Shown piece after piece: positions 1 to 6,364 of a stretch of DNA of 25,342 bases. Where the stretch lies: positions 1 to 25,342 of the forward strand of contig JAUYMM010000028.1 in NCBI GenBank assembly GCA_030699485.1. The letters run 5' to 3'. The notes beneath the pieces are model-generated. The model was not told the DNA's origin, did no database searches, and saw nothing but the letters and a program-made list of their open reading frames with translations. The position numbers and the translations under genes are program-made. Each line of letters starts with the position of its first letter. Position 1 is the first letter of the stretch. The stretch is from Candidatus Woesebacteria bacterium (GTDB lineage Bacteria > Patescibacteriota > Microgenomatia > UBA8517).

Positions 1-31
1 ACATATCCTAGATAAAACAGTTTTATAGTAA

Positions 32-37
32 TATACT
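32..37 (+). promoter_or_regulatory. putative -10 box upstream of tyrS
   Basis: TATACT lies 9 bases before the tyrS ATG, so transcription would start about 2-3 bases before the start codon and give a nearly leaderless mRNA. No convincing -35 box or Shine-Dalgarno sequence is visible in the 46 bases present. The assignment rests on the same spacing seen at other genes in this window. Confidence 0.4.
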
Positions 38-46
38 TAAATAAAC

Positions 47-1210
47 ATGAATTCTACAGTCGAGGAAATATTAACAAGAAGGGTTACTAACATAATTCCT
101 AGCAAGGCAAGACTTGAGGAATTATTAAATAGTGGTAAAAAATTAAACATTTATCACGGTATTGATCCAACAGCAACAAGAATACACATTGGTCATGCAA
201 TACCACTACGTAAACTCCAAGAATTTGTAGAACTGGGGCACAATGTAACTTTCTTGATTGGAGATTTTACAGCTTTAATTGGAGATACTTCAGATAAAGA
301 CAGTGAAAGACCAGTCTTAACATACACTGAAATTAAAAGGAATTTTTTAACCTATAAAAAACAGGCAAGTAAAATTTTGGATTTTACTAAAGTTTCAGTC
401 AAATTTAATAGTTCTTGGCTTAAAAAACTAAAATTTGCAGAAATAATTAAACTCTGTCAAGAATTTTCATTTGGAGATTTTGCAGGAAGAGAACTTATTA
501 AAAAAAGATTAAAAGACAAGAAGAAAGTAGGTCTCCATGAAGCACTTTATCCAGTAATGCAAGGGTATGACAGTTATTTTTTAGATACAGATATTCAAAT
601 TGGTGGAGCTGATCAAACATTTAACATGATGGCAGGTCGCGTTCTTCAAAAGAACTTAAAGAATAAAGAATCATATGTTTTGGTTACTGGTTATCTAACA
701 GGAACTGATGGTAGAAAAATGAGTAAAAGTTGGGGGAATGCAATTTGGCTAACAGACACTGCAGATGAGATCTATGGTAAAGCAATGTCACTTCCAGATG
801 AACTTATCATTCATTATTTTGAAAATGCAACAAACACAGATAGTGGAAAAATAAAAGAAATAACAAAAGCTTTAAAAAGTGGCGTTAATCCAATTGATCT
901 TAAAAAAGAATTGGCATATAGATTAGTTTTAGAACTACGAAATAAAAAAGATGCACTAAAAGCTAAAAATTCTTTTGAGAAATCATTTCAAAAACATACA
1001 CCCGAATATACTTTAAAAATTAAACTTCAAAAAACTCTTACTGAAACTATTGCTCCGTTTACAAATCTGAAATCAGTGGGGGATGCCAAAAGATTAATTC
1101 AACAGGGAGGTTTAACAATTAATGGGGATACAGTAACAGATTTTAGCTTTAGAACCAAAAAAGATGATACAATTAAAATAGGAAAAAAAGTATTTGGAAA
1201 ATTAATATGA
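47..1210 (+). CDS. tyrS: tyrosyl-tRNA synthetase
   Basis: Charges tRNA-Tyr with tyrosine in the cytoplasm. It is a class I synthetase: the HIGH signature is exact at residues 47-50 (HIGHAIPL) and KMSKS is exact at about 224-228 in GRKMSKSWGN. The tRNA-binding loop region GGADQTFNMMAGR is present, and the last ~45 residues form an S4 RNA-binding domain (AKRLIQQGGLTINGDTV). At 387 residues it is slightly shorter than the usual 400-430, without a visible deletion. It is the first gene of the plus-strand run and its TGA overlaps the ATG of the next small gene by 4 bases. No Shine-Dalgarno is visible; the start follows a TATACT box closely. Confidence 0.95.
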   Translation: MNSTVEEILTRRVTNIIPSKARLEELLNSGKKLNIYHGIDPTATRIHIGHAIPLRKLQEFVELGHNVTFLIGDFTALIGDTSDKDSERPVLTYTEIKRNFLTYKKQASKILDFTKVSVKFNSSWLKKLKFAEIIKLCQEFSFGDFAGRELIKKRLKDKKKVGLHEALYPVMQGYDSYFLDTDIQIGGADQTFNMMAGRVLQKNLKNKESYVLVTGYLTGTDGRKMSKSWGNAIWLTDTADEIYGKAMSLPDELIIHYFENATNTDSGKIKEITKALKSGVNPIDLKKELAYRLVLELRNKKDALKAKNSFEKSFQKHTPEYTLKIKLQKTLTETIAPFTNLKSVGDAKRLIQQGGLTINGDTVTDFSFRTKKDDTIKIGKKVFGKLI

Positions 1211-1308
1211 TTACAAAAAAACAAAAAAGATTATTTAAAGTTATTATAATCATTGCAGGATTTGCTCTTTTGGCAGGTTCATTTTTGCCATTTTTAGCAT
1301 ACCTGTAA
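1207..1308 (+). CDS. 33-aa single-span membrane peptide
   Basis: A short gene starting inside the tyrS stop (ATGA overlap) and ending at a TAA 16 bases before recG. The product has a strongly basic N-terminus (MITKKQKRLFK) followed by one hydrophobic stretch of about 22 residues (VIIIIAGFALLAGSFLPFLAYL), the pattern of a single transmembrane segment with its N-terminus inside. I recognise no family. The 4-base overlap matches the translationally coupled spacing of real gene pairs in this window, which supports it being coding. Its role could be a small membrane-associated peptide; no function can be assigned. Confidence 0.55.
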   Translation: MITKKQKRLFKVIIIIAGFALLAGSFLPFLAYL

Positions 1309-1324
1309 GAAGCATATTTACAAT

Positions 1325-3271
1325 ATGGAACTTACTGATTCAGTCTCAACTTTACCATTTGTAGGTCCCAATTACGAAAAAAAATTAAATAAGTTAGGCA
1401 TTTTTAGTATTTTAGATCTTCTTCATCATGTTCCACATAGATATTTAGATTTTTCTAAAATTACAAAAATTAAAGATGTAATAGTAGGTGAAACTATAAC
1501 TGTCATTGGAACTGTTACATCAATTAGAAATCAAGCAACAAAAACAGGTAGACTAATGCAAATTGGACAAATTGAAGACCTTACTGGAAAAATTACAGTT
1601 GCATGGTTCTCCCAACCATTCTTAACTAGAATGCTTTTTCCAGGAGTAAAGATTGCCGTTTCTGGCGAAACAAGTTGGTTTAATAGGAATCTTGCTTTTT
1701 TCTCACCACAATACGAAAAAATTGATGAGAGCCATGAAACAGTTCATACAGGAAAAATTGTAGGAGTATATCCTGAAACAGCAGGCTTATCTTCTAAATG
1801 GTTAAAAGCAAGAATTAAATATTGTTTAGATAGAGTTAAAATAGTTGAATTCCTAAAAAACACAAAAGGTTTATTTAGTTTTGAAGAAGCAATCTATAAA
1901 ATTCATTTTCCTCAGTCTTTAGAAGACTCCCATAAGGCAAAGGAACGCTTGGCTTTTAATGAATTTTATAATTTGTTAGTGGAAGCAAAGGAAAGAAGAA
2001 AAAAAAGTGAAAAAAAGAAAAGTATTTCTTTAAAAATTGATCACACGGCAATTAATAGTTTTGTAAAATCACTTCCATTTAAATTAACTAGTTCACAAAA
2101 TAAAGTAATAGCTGAAATAATGTCTGACCTGAAAAATAAAAATTCAATGAACCGTTTACTCCAGGGAGACGTCGGGAGTGGAAAGACTGTCGTTTCTGCA
2201 ATTGTTTCATTTGTAACTTTTTTGAATGGTTACCAAACCGTTTTAATGGCACCGACTCAAATTCTTGCAAATCAACATTATGAAACATTTAAAGAAATAT
2301 TTAAAAACTATAAAATTAGAATTTCATTAATTACAGGATCAGTTGTTAAAAAAGATGTTGGGGTTAATGACATAATAATAGGTACACATGCACTATTAAA
2401 TAAAATTAAAGAATTTGAAAAAATAGGCCTTGTGGTAATTGATGAACAACATAAATTTGGAGTAAAACAAATTGACTTTCTTAAAAATAAAAATCCAAAT
2501 AAACTAACAATGACTGCAACTCCCATACCCAGAACGATTGCTCAAACATTATTTTCAGATATGGATCTTTCTATCTTAGACGAATTGCCAAAAGGAAGAA
2601 TGAAAATTAAAACTTGGCTTGTTCCAAATCAAAAAAGAGAGAAAGCATATGAGTGGATCAGTTCACAGATCACTGTTCACCGTTCACAATGTTTTATCAT
2701 TTGTCCTCTTGTGGAAGAATCTGACTCTGAAACTTTAAAGAATGTAAAATCTGTCAAGAAAGAATTTTTATTACTAAAATCTCATTTTCCTTTGCTTAAT
2801 TTGGGATTATTACATGGCAAGTTAAAAGAAAAAGAAAAAAATGAAGTATTAAATGAATTTAAAAATGGAAATTTAAACATTTTAGTTACCACACCTGTTG
2901 TAGAAGTAGGAATAGATGTACCCAATGCTACTATTATGTTAATTGAAGGTGCAGACAGATTTGGTTTAGCTCAGCTTCATCAATTAAGAGGCCGTGTCGG
3001 GCGAGGGGAAAAAGAATCATATTGTCTTTTATTTACGACGAAGTCGCAAGCTCCGCTTACTGAAAACGATTCAGGTAAAGCTGTAAATAGACTGACAGAA
3101 TTGACAAAAATTAATTCTGGTTTTGAACTGGCTGAACTTGATTTGAAACTTCGTGGGGCAGGGGATGTCTTGGGTACAAAACAAAGTGGCTTTGGAAACT
3201 TAAAAATTGCTAATTGGTCTGACACTAAATTAATAATGCTTGCATCAAAAGCTGTTTCCGCATATAATTGA
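1325..3271 (+). CDS. recG: ATP-dependent DNA helicase RecG
   Basis: Branch-migration helicase that regresses stalled replication forks and processes Holliday junctions. Domains in order: an N-terminal wedge/OB region (about residues 1-240, beginning with the helix-hairpin-like LPFVGPNYEKKLNKLGI), a helicase domain with Walker A GDVGSGKT at about 280-287, motif II DEQH at about 373-376 and TATPIPRT near 398-405, then the second RecA lobe with HQLRGRVGRG, and the C-terminal RecG-specific segment containing LRGAGDVLGTKQSGFG. At 648 residues it is somewhat shorter than the common ~690 but all motifs are intact. It is followed after 4 bases by rpmF. A second, diverged copy of its last ~70 codons lies at 5699-5926. 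Confidence 0.95.
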   Translation: MELTDSVSTLPFVGPNYEKKLNKLGIFSILDLLHHVPHRYLDFSKITKIKDVIVGETITVIGTVTSIRNQATKTGRLMQIGQIEDLTGKITVAWFSQPFLTRMLFPGVKIAVSGETSWFNRNLAFFSPQYEKIDESHETVHTGKIVGVYPETAGLSSKWLKARIKYCLDRVKIVEFLKNTKGLFSFEEAIYKIHFPQSLEDSHKAKERLAFNEFYNLLVEAKERRKKSEKKKSISLKIDHTAINSFVKSLPFKLTSSQNKVIAEIMSDLKNKNSMNRLLQGDVGSGKTVVSAIVSFVTFLNGYQTVLMAPTQILANQHYETFKEIFKNYKIRISLITGSVVKKDVGVNDIIIGTHALLNKIKEFEKIGLVVIDEQHKFGVKQIDFLKNKNPNKLTMTATPIPRTIAQTLFSDMDLSILDELPKGRMKIKTWLVPNQKREKAYEWISSQITVHRSQCFIICPLVEESDSETLKNVKSVKKEFLLLKSHFPLLNLGLLHGKLKEKEKNEVLNEFKNGNLNILVTTPVVEVGIDVPNATIMLIEGADRFGLAQLHQLRGRVGRGEKESYCLLFTTKSQAPLTENDSGKAVNRLTELTKINSGFELAELDLKLRGAGDVLGTKQSGFGNLKIANWSDTKLIMLASKAVSAYN

Positions 3272-3275
3272 CCTT

Positions 3276-3431
3276 ATGGCACCGCTTCCAAAGAAAAAAC
3301 ACAGTCATGGTAGAACAACCAGAAGAAGAAGTACTTTTAAGGCTTCTTTGTCTGCAATTTCAAAATGTTCTGAATGTAAAAAATTAAGAGAGGCACACAA
3401 AGCCTGTCCTCACTGTGGCCATTACAAATAA
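3276..3431 (+). CDS. rpmF: 50S ribosomal protein L32
   Basis: Large-subunit ribosomal protein of 51 residues. The start MAPLPKKKHSHGRTTRR at 3276 is chosen over an in-frame ATG 36 bases upstream because L32 begins at this motif and the upstream ATG lies inside recG. The C-terminus carries the zinc-ribbon pattern CSEC...CPHC. It sits 4 bases after recG and is followed by a truncated start of nusB. The intact nusB lies 17 kb further on, which suggests that rpmF and nusB were once adjacent. Confidence 0.95.
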   Translation: MAPLPKKKHSHGRTTRRRSTFKASLSAISKCSECKKLREAHKACPHCGHYK

Positions 3432-3438
3432 ATTTTTT

Positions 3439-3473
3439 AAATATGAAAACAGCCACTGATCCAAGGCAATTGA
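3439..3473 (+). repeat. left copy of 35-bp direct repeat (nusB 5' end)
   Basis: The stretch beginning AAATATGAAAACAGC matches 20650-20684 in 32 of 35 positions. The three differences fall at GCC/GCT, GAT/GAC and CAA/CAT, so two are synonymous. The two copies flank the whole accessory block. Similarity stops abruptly after TTGA. Confidence 0.8.
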
Positions 3474-3493
3474 TGTCACTAGCTCAAAGATAA
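3443..3493 (+). pseudogene. truncated 5' stub of nusB, 16 codons
   Basis: Encodes MKTATDPRQLMSLAQR then TAA. The first ten residues match the start of the intact NusB (MKTATDPRHLRRR) with one substitution; the remainder is unrelated. The stub begins 11 bases after rpmF, where nusB would be expected. Its TAA overlaps the ATG of the following peptidase as TAATG, so it could act as a translated leader that couples peptidase translation to the rpmF transcript. It cannot encode a functional NusB. Confidence 0.7.
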
Positions 3494-4599
3494 TGCAAAA
3501 TAAAATTATAGGTTTACTAACCAAACTTACTAAAATTCCTTCAAGTTATCCAAAGGAAAAAAAGATTTCTACTTTTTTAGAATCAGAGCTTAAGTCTAGA
3601 GGATTTAAAATAACAAAACAAAAAGTATCAGAGGATAGATATAATATCTTCGCAGAGAAAGGTATAGGAGCGAAACCAATATTATTTTATGGACACATGG
3701 ACACAGTATCCATTCATGATTCCAAGAAATGGAAAACTGATCCTTTTACACTAAAGATAAATGGAGATAATGCTTATGGATTGGGTGTTAGTGATATGAA
3801 GAGTGGAATAAGTGCATTTATTGAAGCAGCAACAGATACAAGTACCCCTGTTAAAATTTTCCTAGCGATAGATGAAGAAAATATCTCTGAAGGCTCATGG
3901 AGTGCTATCAAAAGTAATAGAAGGTTTTTCAATGATGTTGAGCTAATAATATCTGCTGAGCCAAGTTTTGGACTAGGTTTAAATAGTATAACTAGAGAGA
4001 GAACTGGAAGATGTATATATGAGATTAAGTTTATTGGTAAAACAAAACATATTATTAGATACAAAGAAGCTGTAGATGCAATTCAAAAATTATGCAATTT
4101 TGGTTACAAATTCTATTCCAAACGAGATAAACTTTTTAAGTCAAAGGACACAGTTGCTCAATTGAGATTGGTCAAAGCAGAGTCGAATGGAATGAGTGTT
4201 TGCGGCGAAGCGAAGGCTGAGGTTGAAGTTATGTTAGGTAGTACAGATTCAATTGTGTCTGTTCGAAAACAATTACAAACACTTACTAATGATAAGGTAG
4301 AAATAAAATCAAGAAAAACACCTTATTTGGAAGGATACGCGTTTAAGGTGTTTCCATATGAAAAAATAATTTCAAAAATTATTAAAAATAATACAGAAAA
4401 AGAAATGAAATTGTACGCAAGAAAATCTGTCGGCGATGACAATGTTCTGGCAACACTAAAAATTCCAGTAATAACATGGGGAACTGAAGGTGGAAATGAA
4501 CATACTGCAAATGAATTTGTAAAAATTAGTAGCCTTTTAACATTAACCAAAATGTATAAGGAACTTTTAAATAAAATTGGGGAAATAAATAGAAAATGA
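3493..4599 (+). CDS. M20-family metallopeptidase (ArgE/DapE-like)
   Basis: A probable zinc-dependent amidohydrolase of the M20 family, acting on small peptides or N-acyl amino acids. Metal and catalytic motifs visible in order: YGHMDTV, GVSDMKSG, AIDEEN (catalytic Glu pair), SAEPS, a dimerisation-domain GKTKHIIRYKEAVDAI histidine, and a C-terminal TEGGNEHTANEF metal-ligand histidine. The length of 368 residues is normal. Translation starts within the TAATG formed by the nusB stub, and its TGA overlaps the next peptidase by 4 bases. No promoter is visible, so it is probably read from the recG-rpmF transcript. The exact substrate cannot be told from sequence. Confidence 0.85.
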   Translation: MQNKIIGLLTKLTKIPSSYPKEKKISTFLESELKSRGFKITKQKVSEDRYNIFAEKGIGAKPILFYGHMDTVSIHDSKKWKTDPFTLKINGDNAYGLGVSDMKSGISAFIEAATDTSTPVKIFLAIDEENISEGSWSAIKSNRRFFNDVELIISAEPSFGLGLNSITRERTGRCIYEIKFIGKTKHIIRYKEAVDAIQKLCNFGYKFYSKRDKLFKSKDTVAQLRLVKAESNGMSVCGEAKAEVEVMLGSTDSIVSVRKQLQTLTNDKVEIKSRKTPYLEGYAFKVFPYEKIISKIIKNNTEKEMKLYARKSVGDDNVLATLKIPVITWGTEGGNEHTANEFVKISSLLTLTKMYKELLNKIGEINRK

Positions 4600-5693
4600 A
4601 AAACCAAAAAACCAGCGATGTGGTCAACACATTTCTAAAAATAGTTCAAATCGATAGTCCCACTGGATTTGAACAAGGAATGTCTAAAGAAGTTAAGAAT
4701 TACTTAGACAAAATTGGATTAAAAACAAAAATTGATAAAAATGGAAACGTAATTGCATTTTTGGAAGGTAATAAAAAGCTTGAGCCATATATGTTAAATG
4801 CTCATTTGGACACAGTAGAACCAGGAAGAGGAATCAAACCAAAAATTATAAATGGATGGATTAAATCGTCTGGAAAAACAATTCTAGGAGCTGACAACAA
4901 AACTGCTGTAGCTGCAATTTTAGAAACTATAAGAAAAATCGTATCTGAAAAATCTGATCTACAAAAAAGACATCCATTAGAAATTGTTTTTACAACTTCA
5001 GAAGAATCAGGAAACTATGGTGCAGCTAAATTAGATTATTCAAAAATAAAATCAAAACTGGGTTATTCTTTTGATGTTTCATCTGTAAATTTAGGGGATA
5101 TTATGGTTTCTGCCCCATTTTATAATAGAATTGATATTGAAATAATTGGTAAATCTGGTCACGCCAAAGATCCAGAAAAAGCAGTTAATGTTTTACCAAT
5201 CTTTGCGAAGGTTATAACTAAATTAAAAATTGGAAGAATCTCAAAGTATACTCTTTCAAATATTGGGATTGTTAAAATTGGTGAGGCTGTTAATTCAATA
5301 CCTGGTAATGCAATTGTCGTTGGTGAAGTACGAAGTACGGTAGAAAAAGAATTGAATGTCGTCACAAATGAAATTGTAAAAAAGTTTAAACAAGAGGTTA
5401 CAAAATCAAAGGCTAAAGTAACTGTTAAAATTACTCGAGAAAATGGAGGATACAAATTTGAAAAGGATGACGAATTTGTAATTAAAACTGTCAAAGTTGT
5501 AGAATCTTTTGGTCTTAAACCAAAACTAATTGATTCTTTCGGCTGTGCTGACGCAAATATATTTGCAGAGCATGGTATAAAAATGCTTTCTGTTGCAGAC
5601 GGATCACAAAGTGCACATACATTCGATGAAAGGATTAAAGTGTCAGACCTAGAAAGATTAAGCAGTCTTATTTATGAATTAGTAAACAATTAA
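4596..5693 (+). CDS. M20-family peptidase, PepT-like
   Basis: A probable zinc aminopeptidase related to tripeptidase T. Motifs in order: NAHLDTVEPG, LGADNKTAVA, TTSEESGNYGAAKLDY (catalytic Glu pair), SFDVSS, the dimerisation-domain IGKSGHAKDPEKAVNVL, and SQSAHTFDERI near the C-terminus for the last metal-ligand histidine. The length of 365 residues is slightly shorter than PepT (~410) but complete. It overlaps the preceding peptidase by ATGA, so the two are translationally coupled. Immediately after its TAA, within roughly 10 bases, homology to recG begins. In a peptide-scavenging CPR cell the pair would free amino acids from oligopeptides; that role is inferred. Confidence 0.85.
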   Translation: MKNQKTSDVVNTFLKIVQIDSPTGFEQGMSKEVKNYLDKIGLKTKIDKNGNVIAFLEGNKKLEPYMLNAHLDTVEPGRGIKPKIINGWIKSSGKTILGADNKTAVAAILETIRKIVSEKSDLQKRHPLEIVFTTSEESGNYGAAKLDYSKIKSKLGYSFDVSSVNLGDIMVSAPFYNRIDIEIIGKSGHAKDPEKAVNVLPIFAKVITKLKIGRISKYTLSNIGIVKIGEAVNSIPGNAIVVGEVRSTVEKELNVVTNEIVKKFKQEVTKSKAKVTVKITRENGGYKFEKDDEFVIKTVKVVESFGLKPKLIDSFGCADANIFAEHGIKMLSVADGSQSAHTFDERIKVSDLERLSSLIYELVNN

Positions 5694-5698
5694 ATGAA

Positions 5699-5926
5699 AG
5701 AAAAAATACCAGTTTACTATTCACCGAAAACAGTTCTGAAAAAGTGTTTAGTAGACTCAATGCACTTACAAAAACAAATTCAGGGTTTGATCTGGCTAAT
5801 CTTGATTTGGAGCTTCGCGGGGCAGGGGATGTCTTAGGTACAAAACAAAGTGGCTTTGGAAACTTAAAAATTGCAGACTGGAGCGATACAAAATTAATTA
5901 ATCTTGCATCAGAAGCTATAATTTGA
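5699..5926 (+). pseudogene. 3'-terminal fragment of a second recG
   Basis: An open frame with no start of its own reproduces the RecG C-terminal region: SLLFTENSSEKVFSRLNAL, then LDLELRGAGDVLGTKQSGFG, then DWSDTKLINLASEAII and a TGA. It aligns with about the last 75 residues of the intact RecG ending at 3271. It carries many substitutions, including synonymous ones, and has no frameshift. This is therefore a diverged homologous end rather than a fresh duplicate. All helicase motifs are missing. The TGA lies inside the TTGACA of the next promoter. I infer a recombination scar or the remnant of a donor locus. Confidence 0.8.
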
Positions 5927-5950
5927 CATATTTTCCTTTCGACATATAAT
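5923..5950 (+). promoter_or_regulatory. consensus promoter, leaderless arrangement
   Basis: Exact TTGACA (5923-5928) and exact TATAAT (5945-5950) separated by 16 bases. The ATG of the next gene lies 10 bases after the -10 box, so the 5' untranslated region would be only about 3-4 bases. The -35 box contains the TGA stop of the recG fragment. Confidence 0.75.
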
Positions 5951-5960
5951 ACTTATCTAT

Positions 5961-6218
5961 ATGGTAGAGCGAAGACTTATTATTAAGAGTTCCGATTTTA
6001 TTTCTTGTGATGTTCCATGTGATGAATTGTACGCTCGTATAGTTGCAGGTAGTAAAGTTAAAGGAGTTGCCACGACAGATTCAAAAAGATGCATCGCCCA
6101 AGGTGCAGCTTTAAGAGGACAACATCACAACCTTCAAACGGGGCACGCAGACAATTTACCTGCATGTAGAGTTTGCATTGTTTACACAGCAATTGACAAA
6201 CCAACATCACCAGTATAA
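5961..6218 (+). CDS. 85-aa Cys/His-containing protein of unknown function
   Basis: I do not recognise a family. The product has cysteines at about residues 16, 20, 44, 68 and 71, forming CDVPC and CRVC pairs, plus a GQHHNLQTGH histidine cluster, which would suit a small metal-binding protein. There is no signal peptide or membrane segment. It sits directly under a perfect consensus promoter with almost no untranslated leader and is likely monocistronic or the start of a short transcript. The promoter of the following attenuated operon overlaps its 3' end. The strong dedicated promoter supports it being a real gene. Confidence 0.55.
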   Translation: MVERRLIIKSSDFISCDVPCDELYARIVAGSKVKGVATTDSKRCIAQGAALRGQHHNLQTGHADNLPACRVCIVYTAIDKPTSPV

Positions 6219-6221
6219 AAT
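6193..6221 (+). promoter_or_regulatory. promoter of the Thr-rich leader and 394-aa protein operon
   Basis: TTGACA (6193-6198) and TAAAAT (6216-6221) are separated by 17 bases and lie across the end of the preceding small gene. The leader-peptide ATG lies 8 bases after the -10 box, so the leader peptide itself would be translated from a nearly leaderless RNA. Confidence 0.65.
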
Positions 6222-6229
6222 ACTTCATA

Positions 6230-6280
6230 ATGAACAAGAATATTACTACCGCTACAACAATTCTCTCTAGGAGAGATTAG
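6230..6280 (+). CDS. putative threonine-rich attenuator leader peptide
   Basis: A 16-codon frame, MNKNITTATTILSRRD then TAG, begins 8 bases after a -10 box. Codons 6-10 read ACT ACC GCT ACA ACA, so four of five are threonine. They lie in the 5' arm of a nine-pair stem (6249-6257 with 6282-6290). The composition and position resemble ribosome-stalling leader peptides such as that of the enterobacterial thr operon. Control by charged tRNA-Thr is inferred. A chance frame in a structured RNA leader is the alternative. Confidence 0.5.
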   Translation: MNKNITTATTILSRRD

Positions 6281-6340
6281 TTTGTAGTGGGAGGAACTTA
6301 AAAAGTTCATATCAACTCTCACTTATCTGAGAGTTTTTTA
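6249..6340 (+). promoter_or_regulatory. four-segment transcription attenuator upstream of the 394-aa protein gene
   Basis: Segment 1 (6249-6257, the Thr codons) can pair with segment 2 (6282-6290), with one G-U. Segment 2 can instead pair from 6286-6293 (AGTGGGAG) with segment 3 at 6317-6324 (CTCTCACT), also with one G-U. A small GAACTT/AAGTTC hairpin (6294-6308) lies between them. Segment 3 also forms the terminator stem with segment 4. A ribosome held at the Thr codons would mask segment 1, free segment 2 and block termination. Confidence 0.5.
6315..6340 (+). terminator. intrinsic terminator in the leader of the 394-aa protein operon
   Basis: AACTCTC (6315-6321) pairs with GAGAGTT (6330-6336) around an 8-base loop and runs into a T tract. 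It lies only 24 bases before the next ATG, with no convincing promoter in between. That placement fits a conditional terminator rather than the end of the upstream gene. Confidence 0.75.
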
Positions 6341-6364
6341 CGTTTATAGACAATACCATCTAAA

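Noticed and set aside
2661..2687. Three closely spaced GTTCAC units within recG
   Set aside because: They lie within the coding sequence between helicase motifs, encode an ordinary stretch of RecG, and are too few and irregular to be a repeat array or binding site.
3240..3275. In-frame upstream extension of rpmF from an earlier ATG
   Set aside because: The extension lies inside the recG 3' end and L32 proteins begin at MAPLPKKK; the start at 3276 fits the family.
4644..4676. TTCAAATC-like bases resembling a tRNA T-loop
   Set aside because: They fall in the PepT-like coding region and no acceptor, D or anticodon stems can be drawn around them.
5694..5837. A 47-codon frame starting right after the PepT-like gene
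   Set aside because: It runs in a different frame over the recG-derived fragment, whose protein similarity is clear; its own translation has no recognisable features.
6268..6274. Tandem AGG AGA codons in the Thr-rich leader as an arginine-sensing site
   Set aside because: A ribosome stalled there lies beyond segment 1, inside the loop of the 1:2 stem, so it does not give the simple masking of segment 1 that the Thr codons do; the Thr codons fit the attenuator geometry better.
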